A DNA stretch of 64,000 nt from JAFGGG01 sp964634205 (GTDB lineage: Bacteria > Spirochaetota > Spirochaetia > SZUA-6 > RPPD01), in the NCBI GenBank assembly GCA_964634205.1, contig CAZWKE010000006.1:55789-119788 (forward strand), written 5' to 3'. The translations under genes were made by a program, and so were the position numbers. The notes beneath the pieces were generated by a model, which did no database searches, was not told the origin of the DNA, and was given only the letters and a program-made list of their open reading frames with translations. Shown here piece by piece: positions 50,341-60,117 of the stretch. Every line of letters begins with the position of its first letter. The first letter of the stretch is position 1.

Positions 50341-53300
50341 CCTTATATATACTCTTGTTTTTTTCCGTGACGGCTTCAGCTCAAACCTTTTATTGGGAAA
50401 ATCCCCTGGTAAAGGCGGAAGGCAACATTAAATTTATTGATGCCGCCTCATACGGGAACGTGGGCGTGGTTGTCTGGCACGAGTTTATTCCCACCGGTCC
50501 GGACGGGGGAATCGTCTATCTTTCACTCCTGGCAACGGACAATGGACGGACCTGGAGGTCCAACCTGCGTTTTCTTCCTCCCCTCAATTACAAAGGCAAA
50601 CAGACTCCCCTGTTCTCTGTTATTGTCAATCGTTCCGGTGTTATTTTCATCGCCGTCGCCACGGCCGAAAAAGAGGTGACCATTTACCGCTCGGCGGATA
50701 TCGGGAGGACGTTTGAAAAACTGGCGGTAATAAAAGCACAGGATACAATCGTCGTCCCCAGACTTTTCATTACCTCACGCGGTGATTACCTGTTGTTTGT
50801 TACCGCCGAGCTTGAGGAAAAACTGGGGATCTACTATACGGTCTCCGACTCAGGTAAAACCTGGGGGGGCTTAAAGGCTTTGGTTGATAAAAGTGAGGGA
50901 TTGGGATTGCATTCCGTACCCTATCACACAAGTTTCAACGGCAAGGACTACGTGATTTTTCAATCAAGAATAAGCGGCAGGGCGGATGATTACCAGCTTT
51001 TCCTCAAAACAAGCGGCAACGGAGGCTATTCATGGGACAGGGCACGGCGCTTGACCGATTTCAGTGAGACAATGAACGGGCAGGAAATTATGCCCAGCCA
51101 GATATACAATCAGCGCCCGTTTATTATCCCGTACGAGGATCATCTGATTGTGGTATGGGAACGCAATCGTATCGGTCGTGCCCCCCAAATCTATTACATG
51201 GAAATCGACGGTGCGGGAAACATCACCGAACCCGCGGAAAGAATAACCCGGGGAAGCTCAAACTCCTATTATCCCCAGGTTATCGTTTATAAAGACAAAC
51301 CATACCTCTTGTGGTTCGACGACAGCAGGGGTACGGAAAATATATTTTTCGCCTCACGCCAGGGGATCAACTGGGTGGCAAAAGATTTAAGCCCCATCAG
51401 GGGAAAGTCACGTTTTGACCGACCGATCTTTATCAACAACCTGCTGTATATTTTCTGGGAAAATATCACGGCCAACACATCACGATTATACCTGCTGGAG
51501 CCGGATCATTCGGTAAAGCAGCCGAGGATTATCGCCGGAAATTTCAACAACGACGGATACGGCAGGCTTAACCGCCTCAATGTTGCCTGGGTTGCCCCAA
51601 GTGATCCTTCAGGAATCGAAGGATACGTCTATGCGTTGACCAGGCAGAAGGAGTTCTCTCTGGCCCAGGGGACCCAGGTGTTAAAAAACGTCAGGGCGGA
51701 TTCTTTTACCATCCCGTCCGACGGCACCTGGTATTTCCATTTGGTGGCAAAGGATAACGCGGGGAACTACTCCGCCGTGAGTACCGTTTCCTATACCAGG
51801 GACACAACGGCCCCGCAGGCGGTAGAGCTGCAACGACCTCCGACCGACAGCGAGGGATTTTTATTGTCCAATTCTTTTACGATTGAATGGCGGGGACCGG
51901 GTGATCCCGACCTGGCGGGATATACGTACAAGTTGTCATTGCTTAATCCGGATACCGGTATTACCGCCTATAATTCGACGGTAGCGGCTTCTCCGCCCAA
52001 CGTGGTGCTTACCACCGAGCAAAAGATATCATTCAATAATCTTGACAACGGAATCTGGGCTATATCCGTCGCGGCCATAGATAAGGCGGGGAACAAGGGG
52101 AAACCGGCATCCGTTACCTTCAGACTCAATAAATATATTCCCGTCACCTACATTACCAGTGTGAGCTCCAGCCAGGACAACCGCAACAGAACATTTCTTA
52201 CCATTTATGGTCGTGGTTTTTCCGTGGGCGGCAAGGTGTCCGAGGTTATAATCGACAAAGACGGGATTGCTCCCTATGATTATACCTTTCGTCTGCAAAA
52301 CGGGCAGTATGATATACAAAGCGACAGGGTCATTGACCGACTGCCGCTCGATAATATCGACGAGGGACATTATCGTATCGGGCTTGTTCATCCGACACGC
52401 GGGTTGTATTTTACCGGTTCGCGCGAACTGCGGGTTGAATCGAGCGGTACGGTAAAGTTCGGGCCATATGAGGATTTATACGGTGCGGCGAACGGCGGTC
52501 GGGGAAAGGTGTTCTTTTTCCTTTCACTCAACGAGGTGATTTTGTGGCTTTTTATTCTTTTACTTGCCGCGCTGATATACCTGACATTCAGAAAAGTTAT
52601 TGTATTGGGAACAGAAGCCAGGTCAATACGTTTGGAAGCCCTGGCCATTATCAGGGGAGAAGAGGTGCCTATGGAAAAAACAAAGAGACTGCGCATGCTG
52701 CGGATAAAGGGAATGGGGTTGCGGGTAAAATACACCCTGTTAACCACCATTCTGGTTATCTTGATTATATTGATGGTATCAATTCCCATTAGTTTTTATA
52801 CCATAGACACCCAGCAAAAGACCCTGGCCACGAAACTGTTCGAAAAGGTTTCTTCTGATTTGCGTTTTACGGCAAACGGAGCCGAGACATATCTGATCGA
52901 TCGCCAGACCCTCCCCCTGGGAGAGATTATCCAACTGGTGGAGATGGATGAATTGAAATTCGCCATTATAACAGGGCCCCAGTATATAAATCCGGCTACG
53001 GGAGCCATAGATACCGAGAGAGGGAAACTCGATTTAAGCAGTATTGAACATGTCTGGGCAGCCAAGGATCCCAATATCCAAAAGCGCCTGAAAAATGACG
53101 GTGATTTTCAGCTGATAAAATCCGAGATCGAGGATAATGTTACGCCGATTGTAGAGAAACTGCGCCGGGAAATAAATAAAACCGCGCAGGAACGGATCAG
53201 TTCACTGAACAAGGAAATCGACGATTTAACCAGCCGGTTCAATCAGCTGTTAAACCGGACGGACCAGGCCTCCATGGCCAGGTTGGAGGAGTTAAGCAAA

Positions 53301-54908
53301 CAACAGCAAAAGTTGATTAAACAGCGTGACGCTGAGTTACAGGACATTGGTGAAAAGGTGGGAAGTTATCCCCAGTATAATGCACAGAATCTTGACCGCT
53401 CGATCGATTCATATACCTTTTACAAACTTCTGGTGTATATCGATAAAAACCATGGCTATGACAATTATGTCTGGGGTGTCGTAAGGATCGGGATTTCGAT
53501 GGAAAAAATATTCTTAGAAATAAATACTGCAAGAAATAATTTGCTGTTCCGCATAGGAATCATTACCCTGGTAGCAATCATTTTGGGAGTAAGCGGTGCG
53601 TTGATTATGGCTTCCATCACCATTATCCCCATCAGAAAACTGAGTTCCGGCGTGGCGGTGATCCGTGACACGGCGGACAAGGAAAAACTGAGAGGACATA
53701 CCATAGATATCCGCACTCATGATGAGATAAGGGATTTGGCCGATACCGTCAACCAGATGACACAGGGTTTGGTAAAGGCGGCCATCGCCAATAAAGAGCT
53801 GACCGTCGGGAAAGAGGTGCAGAAGATGTTTATTCCCCTGGAACTGGATTCGCATGGGAAAAAACGGACCACAGGGTATGACACCAACAGGCAGATCGAA
53901 TTGTTTGGGTATTATGAAGGGGCAAAAGGAGTTTCCGGGGACTACTTTGATTTCAAGAAACTGGATGACGTGCACTATGCGCTGATAAAATGTGATGTGG
54001 CGGGGAAAGGAGTGCCGGCGGCATTGATTATGGTTGAGGTTGCCACCATCTTTCTTACCTTTTTCAGGGAATGGACACTAAAAGATCCGGGAGTAAACAT
54101 TTCAAAGCTTGCCTATCGTATCAACGACATGCTTGAGGAAAGAGGTTTCAAAGGGAGATTTGCCGCGCTTACCCTCTGTGTGATCAACAGTAAAACCGGC
54201 GTCTGTTATTTCTGTAATGCCGGTGACAACCTTATGCAGATTTATGATTCGACAAAAAAGAAGCTAATCCAGTTCAAACTGCCGGACGCACCGGCCGCGG
54301 GGGTTTTCCCGTCCATGCTGGTGGAGGCACAGTCCGGCTTCAAGCAGATACCCTATACGTTAAAGAAGGGTGATACCCTGTTCCTGTTTACCGATGGTTT
54401 GGATGAGGCAAAAAGAAAGTTCAGGGATACGGATTTTTCTCTTACAACCTGTATGGAGCCGTCACTTGAAGACGGAGCGATACATAACGGGACACATACC
54501 AAGGGCAGCGAGAGTGAAGAAATGGGGATGAAACGAATCGAACAGATTATTGAGTCGGTGTTTCAAAAAAAGTCATATACATTAATTAAGAATCACAATC
54601 CGATTCCGGAAGAAGAACTGACGTTTGATTTCACAAAATGTGAAGGCACCCTGGATGAAGCGGTGCTGGCGCTGGTAGCCGTGGAAAAGGTATTCAGACT
54701 GTGCCCGGATCCCACGGCAACAAAAGACGACATCATCCATATCGATAAAAAGATCGACGGATTTTTACAGAACTATTTTGTGCAGTACGGTGTTTACTTT
54801 AAACATAAGGATGAAGAAAAAGAGGACGCGGATTATTCGTATTATTCGCATTTAAAAGAGGATGAACAGTACGATGATCTGACGATTCTGGCAGTGCGTA
54901 AGCAGTGA
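50322..54908 (+). CDS. Sensor-type SpoIIE/PP2C phosphatase with beta-propeller-like ectodomain, probable ATC start
   Basis: No ATG, GTG or TTG gives a full signal peptide. ATC at 50322 (AGAGGAG eight bases upstream) gives KNWIITLYILLFFSVTASAQ, a proper signal peptide, so I start there (1528 residues). Order: Asp-box/BNR-like repeats (SADIGRTFEKL, SDSGKTWGGL, GNGGYSWDRA, about 40-400), FN3-like region (about 410-610), TIG-like region, membrane helices near 740, 810 and 1080, a second extracytoplasmic sensor, HAMP (about 1100-1160), and a SpoIIE phosphatase (GAKGVSGDYFDF, KCDVAGKGVPAAL, LFLFTDGLDEA, about 1196-1366). It would reverse phosphorylation of an anti-sigma antagonist; no such gene is near. 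Confidence 0.9.
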   Translation: MKNWIITLYILLFFSVTASAQTFYWENPLVKAEGNIKFIDAASYGNVGVVVWHEFIPTGPDGGIVYLSLLATDNGRTWRSNLRFLPPLNYKGKQTPLFSVIVNRSGVIFIAVATAEKEVTIYRSADIGRTFEKLAVIKAQDTIVVPRLFITSRGDYLLFVTAELEEKLGIYYTVSDSGKTWGGLKALVDKSEGLGLHSVPYHTSFNGKDYVIFQSRISGRADDYQLFLKTSGNGGYSWDRARRLTDFSETMNGQEIMPSQIYNQRPFIIPYEDHLIVVWERNRIGRAPQIYYMEIDGAGNITEPAERITRGSSNSYYPQVIVYKDKPYLLWFDDSRGTENIFFASRQGINWVAKDLSPIRGKSRFDRPIFINNLLYIFWENITANTSRLYLLEPDHSVKQPRIIAGNFNNDGYGRLNRLNVAWVAPSDPSGIEGYVYALTRQKEFSLAQGTQVLKNVRADSFTIPSDGTWYFHLVAKDNAGNYSAVSTVSYTRDTTAPQAVELQRPPTDSEGFLLSNSFTIEWRGPGDPDLAGYTYKLSLLNPDTGITAYNSTVAASPPNVVLTTEQKISFNNLDNGIWAISVAAIDKAGNKGKPASVTFRLNKYIPVTYITSVSSSQDNRNRTFLTIYGRGFSVGGKVSEVIIDKDGIAPYDYTFRLQNGQYDIQSDRVIDRLPLDNIDEGHYRIGLVHPTRGLYFTGSRELRVESSGTVKFGPYEDLYGAANGGRGKVFFFLSLNEVILWLFILLLAALIYLTFRKVIVLGTEARSIRLEALAIIRGEEVPMEKTKRLRMLRIKGMGLRVKYTLLTTILVILIILMVSIPISFYTIDTQQKTLATKLFEKVSSDLRFTANGAETYLIDRQTLPLGEIIQLVEMDELKFAIITGPQYINPATGAIDTERGKLDLSSIEHVWAAKDPNIQKRLKNDGDFQLIKSEIEDNVTPIVEKLRREINKTAQERISSLNKEIDDLTSRFNQLLNRTDQASMARLEELSKQQQKLIKQRDAELQDIGEKVGSYPQYNAQNLDRSIDSYTFYKLLVYIDKNHGYDNYVWGVVRIGISMEKIFLEINTARNNLLFRIGIITLVAIILGVSGALIMASITIIPIRKLSSGVAVIRDTADKEKLRGHTIDIRTHDEIRDLADTVNQMTQGLVKAAIANKELTVGKEVQKMFIPLELDSHGKKRTTGYDTNRQIELFGYYEGAKGVSGDYFDFKKLDDVHYALIKCDVAGKGVPAALIMVEVATIFLTFFREWTLKDPGVNISKLAYRINDMLEERGFKGRFAALTLCVINSKTGVCYFCNAGDNLMQIYDSTKKKLIQFKLPDAPAAGVFPSMLVEAQSGFKQIPYTLKKGDTLFLFTDGLDEAKRKFRDTDFSLTTCMEPSLEDGAIHNGTHTKGSESEEMGMKRIEQIIESVFQKKSYTLIKNHNPIPEEELTFDFTKCEGTLDEAVLALVAVEKVFRLCPDPTATKDDIIHIDKKIDGFLQNYFVQYGVYFKHKDEEKEDADYSYYSHLKEDEQYDDLTILAVRKQ

Positions 54909-54954
54909 AGGAAGCCGGTGAAAATACCGAAGATAAGATAAGGTGGTTGATATA

Positions 54955-55956
54955 ATGAAACGTTTCGTAGGGATTTTACTTTTTTGTCTGATCTGCCTTT
55001 CTCTGTATGCAGAAAACGGGACTGTGGTATTGATAAACCGCAGATCGTCTTGGTTTTATTATTGCCTTGATCCTGAAGGAATGCAGGGGGACGTGAAACC
55101 AAGCGTACAGGACATTAATAATGGTAATGTCACCTTTTTTGCCGTAGGACCGCAGTCCACCCAAAAGATAGACGCACTGACGCCGGGCACCCATTATCTG
55201 CTTGGTTTCTGGCGAACCACGGATAAGGAGCAGGTGCCGGTTTTAAGCAAACGTTTCCAAATAAACGCCGATGAAATTATTGAATTCGATCTGGCGCAGG
55301 AGACCTATAAGATGGTGGTAAAAGAATCCGGTGAACAGACGACGGCTGCGGTAACAGTGGTACCGGGGAGGATCGTTATTGATAATAATTATGACGATTG
55401 GAAGGTAATTCCTTCAAGCGCTGTTTTTTCACCCGGCTTCATTCCGGACTATTTTAAAAAGCAAAGTCTTACCGGCGTCAATTATGTGCCGATCAAGCAT
55501 TCTCTGTTTTGGGGAAAAGGCGGAACGGCCATAAACCAGGTTAAGCTCTATCGCAATGACGGCTATCTGTATGTTTATATCTCAAGCTATTCCCGCATGA
55601 CCGTGGGACTTTCTTATTATTTTTATTTGTTTAAATCACGAGCCGTGCAGGAGAAAAATAAATATACTATTGAACTGGTTGTCGACGACATGGCTGATAC
55701 CAGTAAGGTCATTCTCTGGCAGAAAGACAGAAAAAATTACACGGTTATTGGTGAATTAAAATGTTCAAGTTTTTATCTTGAAGCACGGATACAGTTAGAC
55801 AAGCTTCCCGTACCCATAAGCGAAATTGTCAATTACTATTCCATCGATCTGACAAGCAGCTATTATGATAATCGCTTAAAAATATACGAAGAGTTTTTCT
55901 TTACCACGCTATACGGCAAGGACATCATTACCAAGGCGGATCTGAAAATCCACTAG
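54955..55956 (+). CDS. Secreted protein of unknown function
   Basis: ATG 54955 is used because AAGGTGG lies eight bases upstream; the frame is open from a GTG at 54943. The 333 residues have a signal peptide (MKRFVGILLFCLICLSLYAE). The first part, about 100 residues, is a beta-domain with an unusual WFYYCLDPEG. The second (about 130-333, starting VVPGRIVIDNNYDDWKVIPS) looks like a carbohydrate-binding or DOMON-like beta-sandwich, the 'DW' pattern being common in CBM9-like domains. It follows the SpoIIE gene by 46 bases and may be co-transcribed. The function is unknown. Confidence 0.75.
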   Translation: MKRFVGILLFCLICLSLYAENGTVVLINRRSSWFYYCLDPEGMQGDVKPSVQDINNGNVTFFAVGPQSTQKIDALTPGTHYLLGFWRTTDKEQVPVLSKRFQINADEIIEFDLAQETYKMVVKESGEQTTAAVTVVPGRIVIDNNYDDWKVIPSSAVFSPGFIPDYFKKQSLTGVNYVPIKHSLFWGKGGTAINQVKLYRNDGYLYVYISSYSRMTVGLSYYFYLFKSRAVQEKNKYTIELVVDDMADTSKVILWQKDRKNYTVIGELKCSSFYLEARIQLDKLPVPISEIVNYYSIDLTSSYYDNRLKIYEEFFFTTLYGKDIITKADLKIH

Positions 55957-55968
55957 GGGAGTAACCGT

Positions 55969-56325
55969 ATGCAGATCAAATTTTATTGCGAAAGTTGCGG
56001 TGAACAGGTTCCGATTAATGTGGAGCGCTGCCCCGGCTGCCGACGGGTGTTTTTTGCCGTAATGTGTCCGCTCTGCAAATATGAGGCCCTGCCGCGGGAG
56101 TTTCGTTACGGCTGTCCTTCCTGCGGATATATGAGCCGAAGGATGAAGATAAAGATAAAACAGAACAGAATTACCGCGGATAAAAAAACGCGACAATGGC
56201 ATGGCGTCTCTTACCGAAAAAAAAGGGCGGTGCGTCTTCCGTTGTGGTTTTATAAGGTTGCGGTGGTTTTTCTTATTGCTTCGATCATCGGTCTTATTTT
56301 ATTAATTATGTTTACCGCCAAATAA
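55969..56325 (+). CDS. Zinc-ribbon protein with C-terminal membrane anchor
   Basis: A 118-residue protein with four Cys-x2-Cys pairs: CESC (7-10), CPGC (about 22-25), CPLC (about 34-37) and CPSC (about 53-56), suggesting two zinc ribbons. A basic stretch (KIKIKQNRITADKKTR) follows, then one membrane helix at the C-terminus (VAVVFLIASIIGLILLIMF). It starts 12 bases after the previous stop with GGGGAG upstream. The topology resembles small bacterial double-zinc-ribbon membrane proteins of unknown role. It converges on the PEGA lipoprotein gene after 37 bases. Confidence 0.8.
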   Translation: MQIKFYCESCGEQVPINVERCPGCRRVFFAVMCPLCKYEALPREFRYGCPSCGYMSRRMKIKIKQNRITADKKTRQWHGVSYRKKRAVRLPLWFYKVAVVFLIASIIGLILLIMFTAK

Positions 56326-56362
56326 AGCGGGAGTGATGCTTTCCTGCTTCAGTGTCATCACG

Positions 56363-57988
56363 CTACCAGAGTATTCCCAACCCGAAACCGGTTAAGAGAT
56401 AAAAATCATTGATATCATTGAATTCCATCGCCGCTATACCCGAGATATAGACCGGGGAATCAGGAATCAGTGCGTTCAGTTCAAAAGCAGCCTGGAAGGG
56501 AAGGGCGATGGAAAATCCTTCGGAGAACGGCGCACTGCGCGCACTGAATGAGAAGCCGCAGAGAAGGTAGGTGGTGTCGTAAAATATTCCTGCACGGCCG
56601 TAAACCCAGGAATAAAAGCCGTAATCCCCGCCGCGTATTTCGGAATAAGAGATATCATGCCAAGAGAAAATGATCTCGGCGCTGAGTACAAATGAAAGCG
56701 GTCCTATGTCAAGCTGTATGGGAACTCCCAGCGATCCGCCGCTGAAGTCGGTAAAGGTATCCAAAGAATACTCATGCTGGTAGGCAAGTTTTGCCTGCGC
56801 ACCCAGGCGGAAACGGGGCGCCGTCTCGGTTTTGATAAGCCGGATCGTATAGGCCGCCGAGGCGGCAAACAGAGGATTAAGATCGAAATCTTTTACAATA
56901 AACTTGATACTGCCGTCCAGTTCCGAATCAAGGGGGAGACCGACACGTGTACCCAGGACCACCGGGGCCTTCAGGTCTGATTCCGCTGCCCACGGGTTAA
57001 AATGCACTCCGATTAATGATTGGAACTGTACGCTGCCCAAAGGAAGCATATCCAGTGTCGGTGCGTAAAGCAGACCGCTTGCCCCACTCCACAGGTTCCG
57101 ATAACGGATATCATAGCGTGAATCCACGCGTATCGTGGTTTCGCCGCTGACCGCAGCGGAGCCGTTTACGGCGGGAAGGCTGATTGTAACGCGGTATTCG
57201 CCGTTCGGTACGATCTCACCTTGTTCATTCTTCCCGTTCCAGCTGAATGTTTGGTTCCAGGTGGTAAACGGAGAAAAGGTATGCGTATAAACCGGTTTAC
57301 CGGCCTGATCAGATATTACTGCCCGGCCCGTACCGCTTTTACTTACCGCAAACGAAATGTTTATTTGTCCCAATACTCCGGGATTATGGGGATTGAAAAC
57401 CTGCTTGTGAGCGGAAAGGTGTGAGATGCTTTGTACGGCCGGTTTTAAGTCGATCACCAGCGCGGTTTTCTGATCTCCGCTGATGTGCACCTTCCGGCTG
57501 AAATCACTGTAACCAAAGGCGCGAACCCGCAGCATGTATGAACCTGCCGCGACTGAACTGTCTCCCTGCGGTATGCGCCTGCCGCCCAGCTCGATAACGG
57601 CATTCTGAGGTGTCACCTGCAGGGAAAGCGTTCCGCGGATAGGTTTCAGGCTGATCTTATAATATCGCTGTTTGGCGGAATAGGTAATCCAGGCGGAATA
57701 GGGATAATACCCGTCTTTTTTTATGGTAAGAAAATATACCCCATAGTCAAGGTCCGTATCACGCATCGGGGTATTATCATAGAAATCATTGTTGAGATAG
57801 ACTTTGGCGTAAGGCGGATCGGTTTCGATATATAAACCCGCACCCAGGTTGGAGATGTCCTGTATTTCCACCGTGGCCACACTGTCATCGGTCGGTACGA
57901 CGGCCGGGGCCACTGCCGCGGTACCGGCTGATGAAACACAGGAATAAAAACTTGCGGCGCATAAACAAAATATCAGAATACATCTCAT
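56363..57988 (-). CDS. Predicted lipoprotein with PEGA and FlgD-like Ig domains and barrel-like C-terminus
   Basis: The 541 residues start with a lipoprotein-type signal (MRCILIFCLCAASFYSCVSS, Cys17 likely lipidated). Two PEGA repeats follow (LYIETDPPYAKVYLNNDFYD; LSLQVTPQNAVIELGGRRIP), then a FlgD-type Ig-like domain (FSWNGKNEQGEIVPNGEYRV, about 250-285). The C-terminal 240 residues are a run of amphipathic strands ending in FGLGILW, like an outer-membrane barrel. A lipoprotein fused to a barrel would be unusual. Starts one base after the 57990 gene ends (minus strand), so the two are an operon. Confidence 0.8.
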   Translation of the reverse strand: MRCILIFCLCAASFYSCVSSAGTAAVAPAVVPTDDSVATVEIQDISNLGAGLYIETDPPYAKVYLNNDFYDNTPMRDTDLDYGVYFLTIKKDGYYPYSAWITYSAKQRYYKISLKPIRGTLSLQVTPQNAVIELGGRRIPQGDSSVAAGSYMLRVRAFGYSDFSRKVHISGDQKTALVIDLKPAVQSISHLSAHKQVFNPHNPGVLGQINISFAVSKSGTGRAVISDQAGKPVYTHTFSPFTTWNQTFSWNGKNEQGEIVPNGEYRVTISLPAVNGSAAVSGETTIRVDSRYDIRYRNLWSGASGLLYAPTLDMLPLGSVQFQSLIGVHFNPWAAESDLKAPVVLGTRVGLPLDSELDGSIKFIVKDFDLNPLFAASAAYTIRLIKTETAPRFRLGAQAKLAYQHEYSLDTFTDFSGGSLGVPIQLDIGPLSFVLSAEIIFSWHDISYSEIRGGDYGFYSWVYGRAGIFYDTTYLLCGFSFSARSAPFSEGFSIALPFQAAFELNALIPDSPVYISGIAAMEFNDINDFYLLTGFGLGILW

Positions 57989-57989
57989 A

Positions 57990-59993
57990 TTACAAAAGTT
58001 GGTGAATAAAGCGCTCTTCCAGAATCTTTATCATATATAACTCAATATACATCCGCAGCGATTCTTTGCGCTTGATCTCTTTCAGATTTTTATTCATGGA
58101 CAGATCGGCCGCCAGGTTATGAATCTGCTCCAGTGTGGGCGGCCTGATTTTAAAACTGCGTTTTATACTCCGTAAAAAATCCCTTATCAGGGCGTTGACG
58201 TCCTCCTCAAGATCAGACCTGGCGGCAGGATCAAAAAGCGGATTCCATTTTTCCACCAGACTTTTCATTCTGCTTTCCGGATTGATGTTTTTTCCTAAAA
58301 GATGCTGCCGTATATCCTGGAGTGATTTTCTATACTGCTGTGCTTTGTCCTTTGATTTTGCCTCTTCACTTTCCGCCTGTTTTTGTACCGGAATCACACT
58401 TACCTTTTCATGTTCAGCCAGAAGATCGGCGTATTCCCTGTCTACTCCCCTTTTAAACTCATGTTTGATCTTCTCCCACATTGAATTAAGCGTCTGTTTA
58501 CGCTTTTGCCTGCCCCTGCCGAACAACCAGCGGCACAAAAAATATAATTGCCGCAATACCGGCACGGTACACCAAACCGGAAGCAGTGTTTTAATTTCAC
58601 GCAGAAGACGTGATCGGCTCAGGTTCAAGAGCTCCGAAAGAGGCTTTAATTTGTTTCCCCGTGTAAAATAACGTTCTATTGCCAGCAGATTATTTTGCGA
58701 TATGTTTGTTTCAAGTTTACTGATGTACAAAAGATGGGGGTTTAACAGGGCGAACAGCAGTTTATAGTGTGACTTTATCCGTCTCCGTAGAGTTTCATCG
58801 AAGTCGGTATCGTTCTTCATACTGGGTATTTTTATATTATTTTTCAGGAGTGTCTGCCACTCTTCAGTTAAATCAAGTTTGATTACCCGGGCACATTCAT
58901 GCAGTTTGTTTAAGAAAAGAGGAATAATCAGGTCTTTCTGAATAAAATATTCAACCGCATCATCAATTTTAAGACGGATCAAAAAAGGAAGTTCCTTTGA
59001 GTCCCCCACCTTGGTCGACCGATAAATAAAATCGTGGATAAACTCTCTGGAATATTTTTCGCTAAAACGGACACCCTTGCCGTCTTTCAGATTATAGAGG
59101 TCGTCAAGGGTAAATGCATACGGCGGTTTTTTTATCAGAATGTCCAACTGTTTTTGATCGAGGCTTTTCTGATATTTTTTTTGGATAACCGCCTTCTGGT
59201 AACCGATATAGATGCCGATGATAAAGGCCGCCTGACAATACCCCTGTTCATCTTTTAAGGTATCCTTTTTTTCTCTGAAATCCTGAATGATGACGCTCCC
59301 CATCTGAGACCAGAATTTAAAAGCAAAATCATCAACATCATACAGCCCGGCGATGGCTTTTTTTGGTTTGGTCACAATGTCGTTCAGCATATTTTTAATG
59401 GCGGTGATGGTCCCGGACAGAACAACCTCCAGCCTGCTGGTCATATAGCCGACATTCATTCTTTCCTGCAGGTACGCCTGGATCTTATACACACAGCACT
59501 CAAGCAGTTTGCTTTTTACATATTCTTTTGGGACGACAAGGTTCTTGACATTGCCCGGAAAGCCGATCTTGATAATGGACTTTTTAAGCGCGTCCAGAGA
59601 GCCCAGAAGGTTAACAAAACCGCTATTAATATCTATACTCTCCAGAATCTTCGGTGGAATAGGGAAAGCAAAGCTCTCCTCCGTGGGAAACGGAAGTTGC
59701 GGATCATTTTCAATCAAATAAAAATAGTGCTTTATTTTATCTTCCAAAACGCTGTGTACAATGACCCCGGTAACCACTCCGTCTTTGCGCACAAGGGTGC
59801 AGTCTCCTTTGTATTCCAACTCTACCAGTGTCGGGATAATCTCGATTTGATGGTCACTCAGGCGGTGAAGCAGGTTGGGATTTTTGTTTTGGGCGTAGAT
59901 TGTCAGCGAGTTTAAAAAATTATTGTAATCAACAAATGGATTTTGAGAATTTTCCGCATGGTGAATAAGGGTGTTAATAATATCAGAGTCCAT
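57990..59993 (-). CDS. Large helical protein of unknown function
   Basis: A 667-residue protein with no signal peptide, predicted almost entirely helical and rich in Lys, Leu and Ile. No motif is recognised. A short hydrophobic stretch (LPVWCTVPVLRQLYFLCRWLF, about 466-486) followed by a very basic segment (GRGRQKRKQT) could be a membrane-association site. A KSKDKAQQYRK linker follows. Its ATG is preceded by a promoter 11 bases away. It is operonic with the PEGA lipoprotein gene. It is probably specific to spirochaetes; I give no function. Confidence 0.75.
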   Translation of the reverse strand: MDSDIINTLIHHAENSQNPFVDYNNFLNSLTIYAQNKNPNLLHRLSDHQIEIIPTLVELEYKGDCTLVRKDGVVTGVIVHSVLEDKIKHYFYLIENDPQLPFPTEESFAFPIPPKILESIDINSGFVNLLGSLDALKKSIIKIGFPGNVKNLVVPKEYVKSKLLECCVYKIQAYLQERMNVGYMTSRLEVVLSGTITAIKNMLNDIVTKPKKAIAGLYDVDDFAFKFWSQMGSVIIQDFREKKDTLKDEQGYCQAAFIIGIYIGYQKAVIQKKYQKSLDQKQLDILIKKPPYAFTLDDLYNLKDGKGVRFSEKYSREFIHDFIYRSTKVGDSKELPFLIRLKIDDAVEYFIQKDLIIPLFLNKLHECARVIKLDLTEEWQTLLKNNIKIPSMKNDTDFDETLRRRIKSHYKLLFALLNPHLLYISKLETNISQNNLLAIERYFTRGNKLKPLSELLNLSRSRLLREIKTLLPVWCTVPVLRQLYFLCRWLFGRGRQKRKQTLNSMWEKIKHEFKRGVDREYADLLAEHEKVSVIPVQKQAESEEAKSKDKAQQYRKSLQDIRQHLLGKNINPESRMKSLVEKWNPLFDPAARSDLEEDVNALIRDFLRSIKRSFKIRPPTLEQIHNLAADLSMNKNLKEIKRKESLRMYIELYMIKILEERFIHQLL

Positions 59994-60004
59994 AAATTAT
60001 TAAT

Positions 60005-60033
60005 AGGTTATTATGTAGTTCGGAACACGTCAA
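60005..60033 (-). promoter_or_regulatory. Promoter for the 667-residue protein
   Basis: On the minus strand: TTGACG (60028-60033), 17 bases, TAACCT (60005-60010). The ATG is 11 bases after the -10, so a leader of about four bases is expected. No Shine-Dalgarno. Confidence 0.4.
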
Positions 60034-60071
60034 GCGTTTCCCTGCCTTTTTTATTTCTCCCCCCGGACGGA

Positions 60072-60100
60072 TTGACTTTGACACAATTGTCTGTTTAAAT
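60072..60100 (+). promoter_or_regulatory. Promoter for pgeF
   Basis: TTGACT (60072-60077), 17 bases, TTAAAT (60095-60100). A second TTGACA (60078-60083) lies 18 bases before CAGAAT (60102-60107). Either leads to a leader of about 4 to 11 bases and no clear Shine-Dalgarno before ATG 60118. Confidence 0.45.
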
Positions 60101-60117
60101 GCAGAATCGGAACGGTA

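Noticed and set aside
56326..56362. Possible bidirectional terminator (GTGATG ... CATCAC) between convergent genes
   Set aside because: The stem has only six pairs with a 17-base loop and no T-run.
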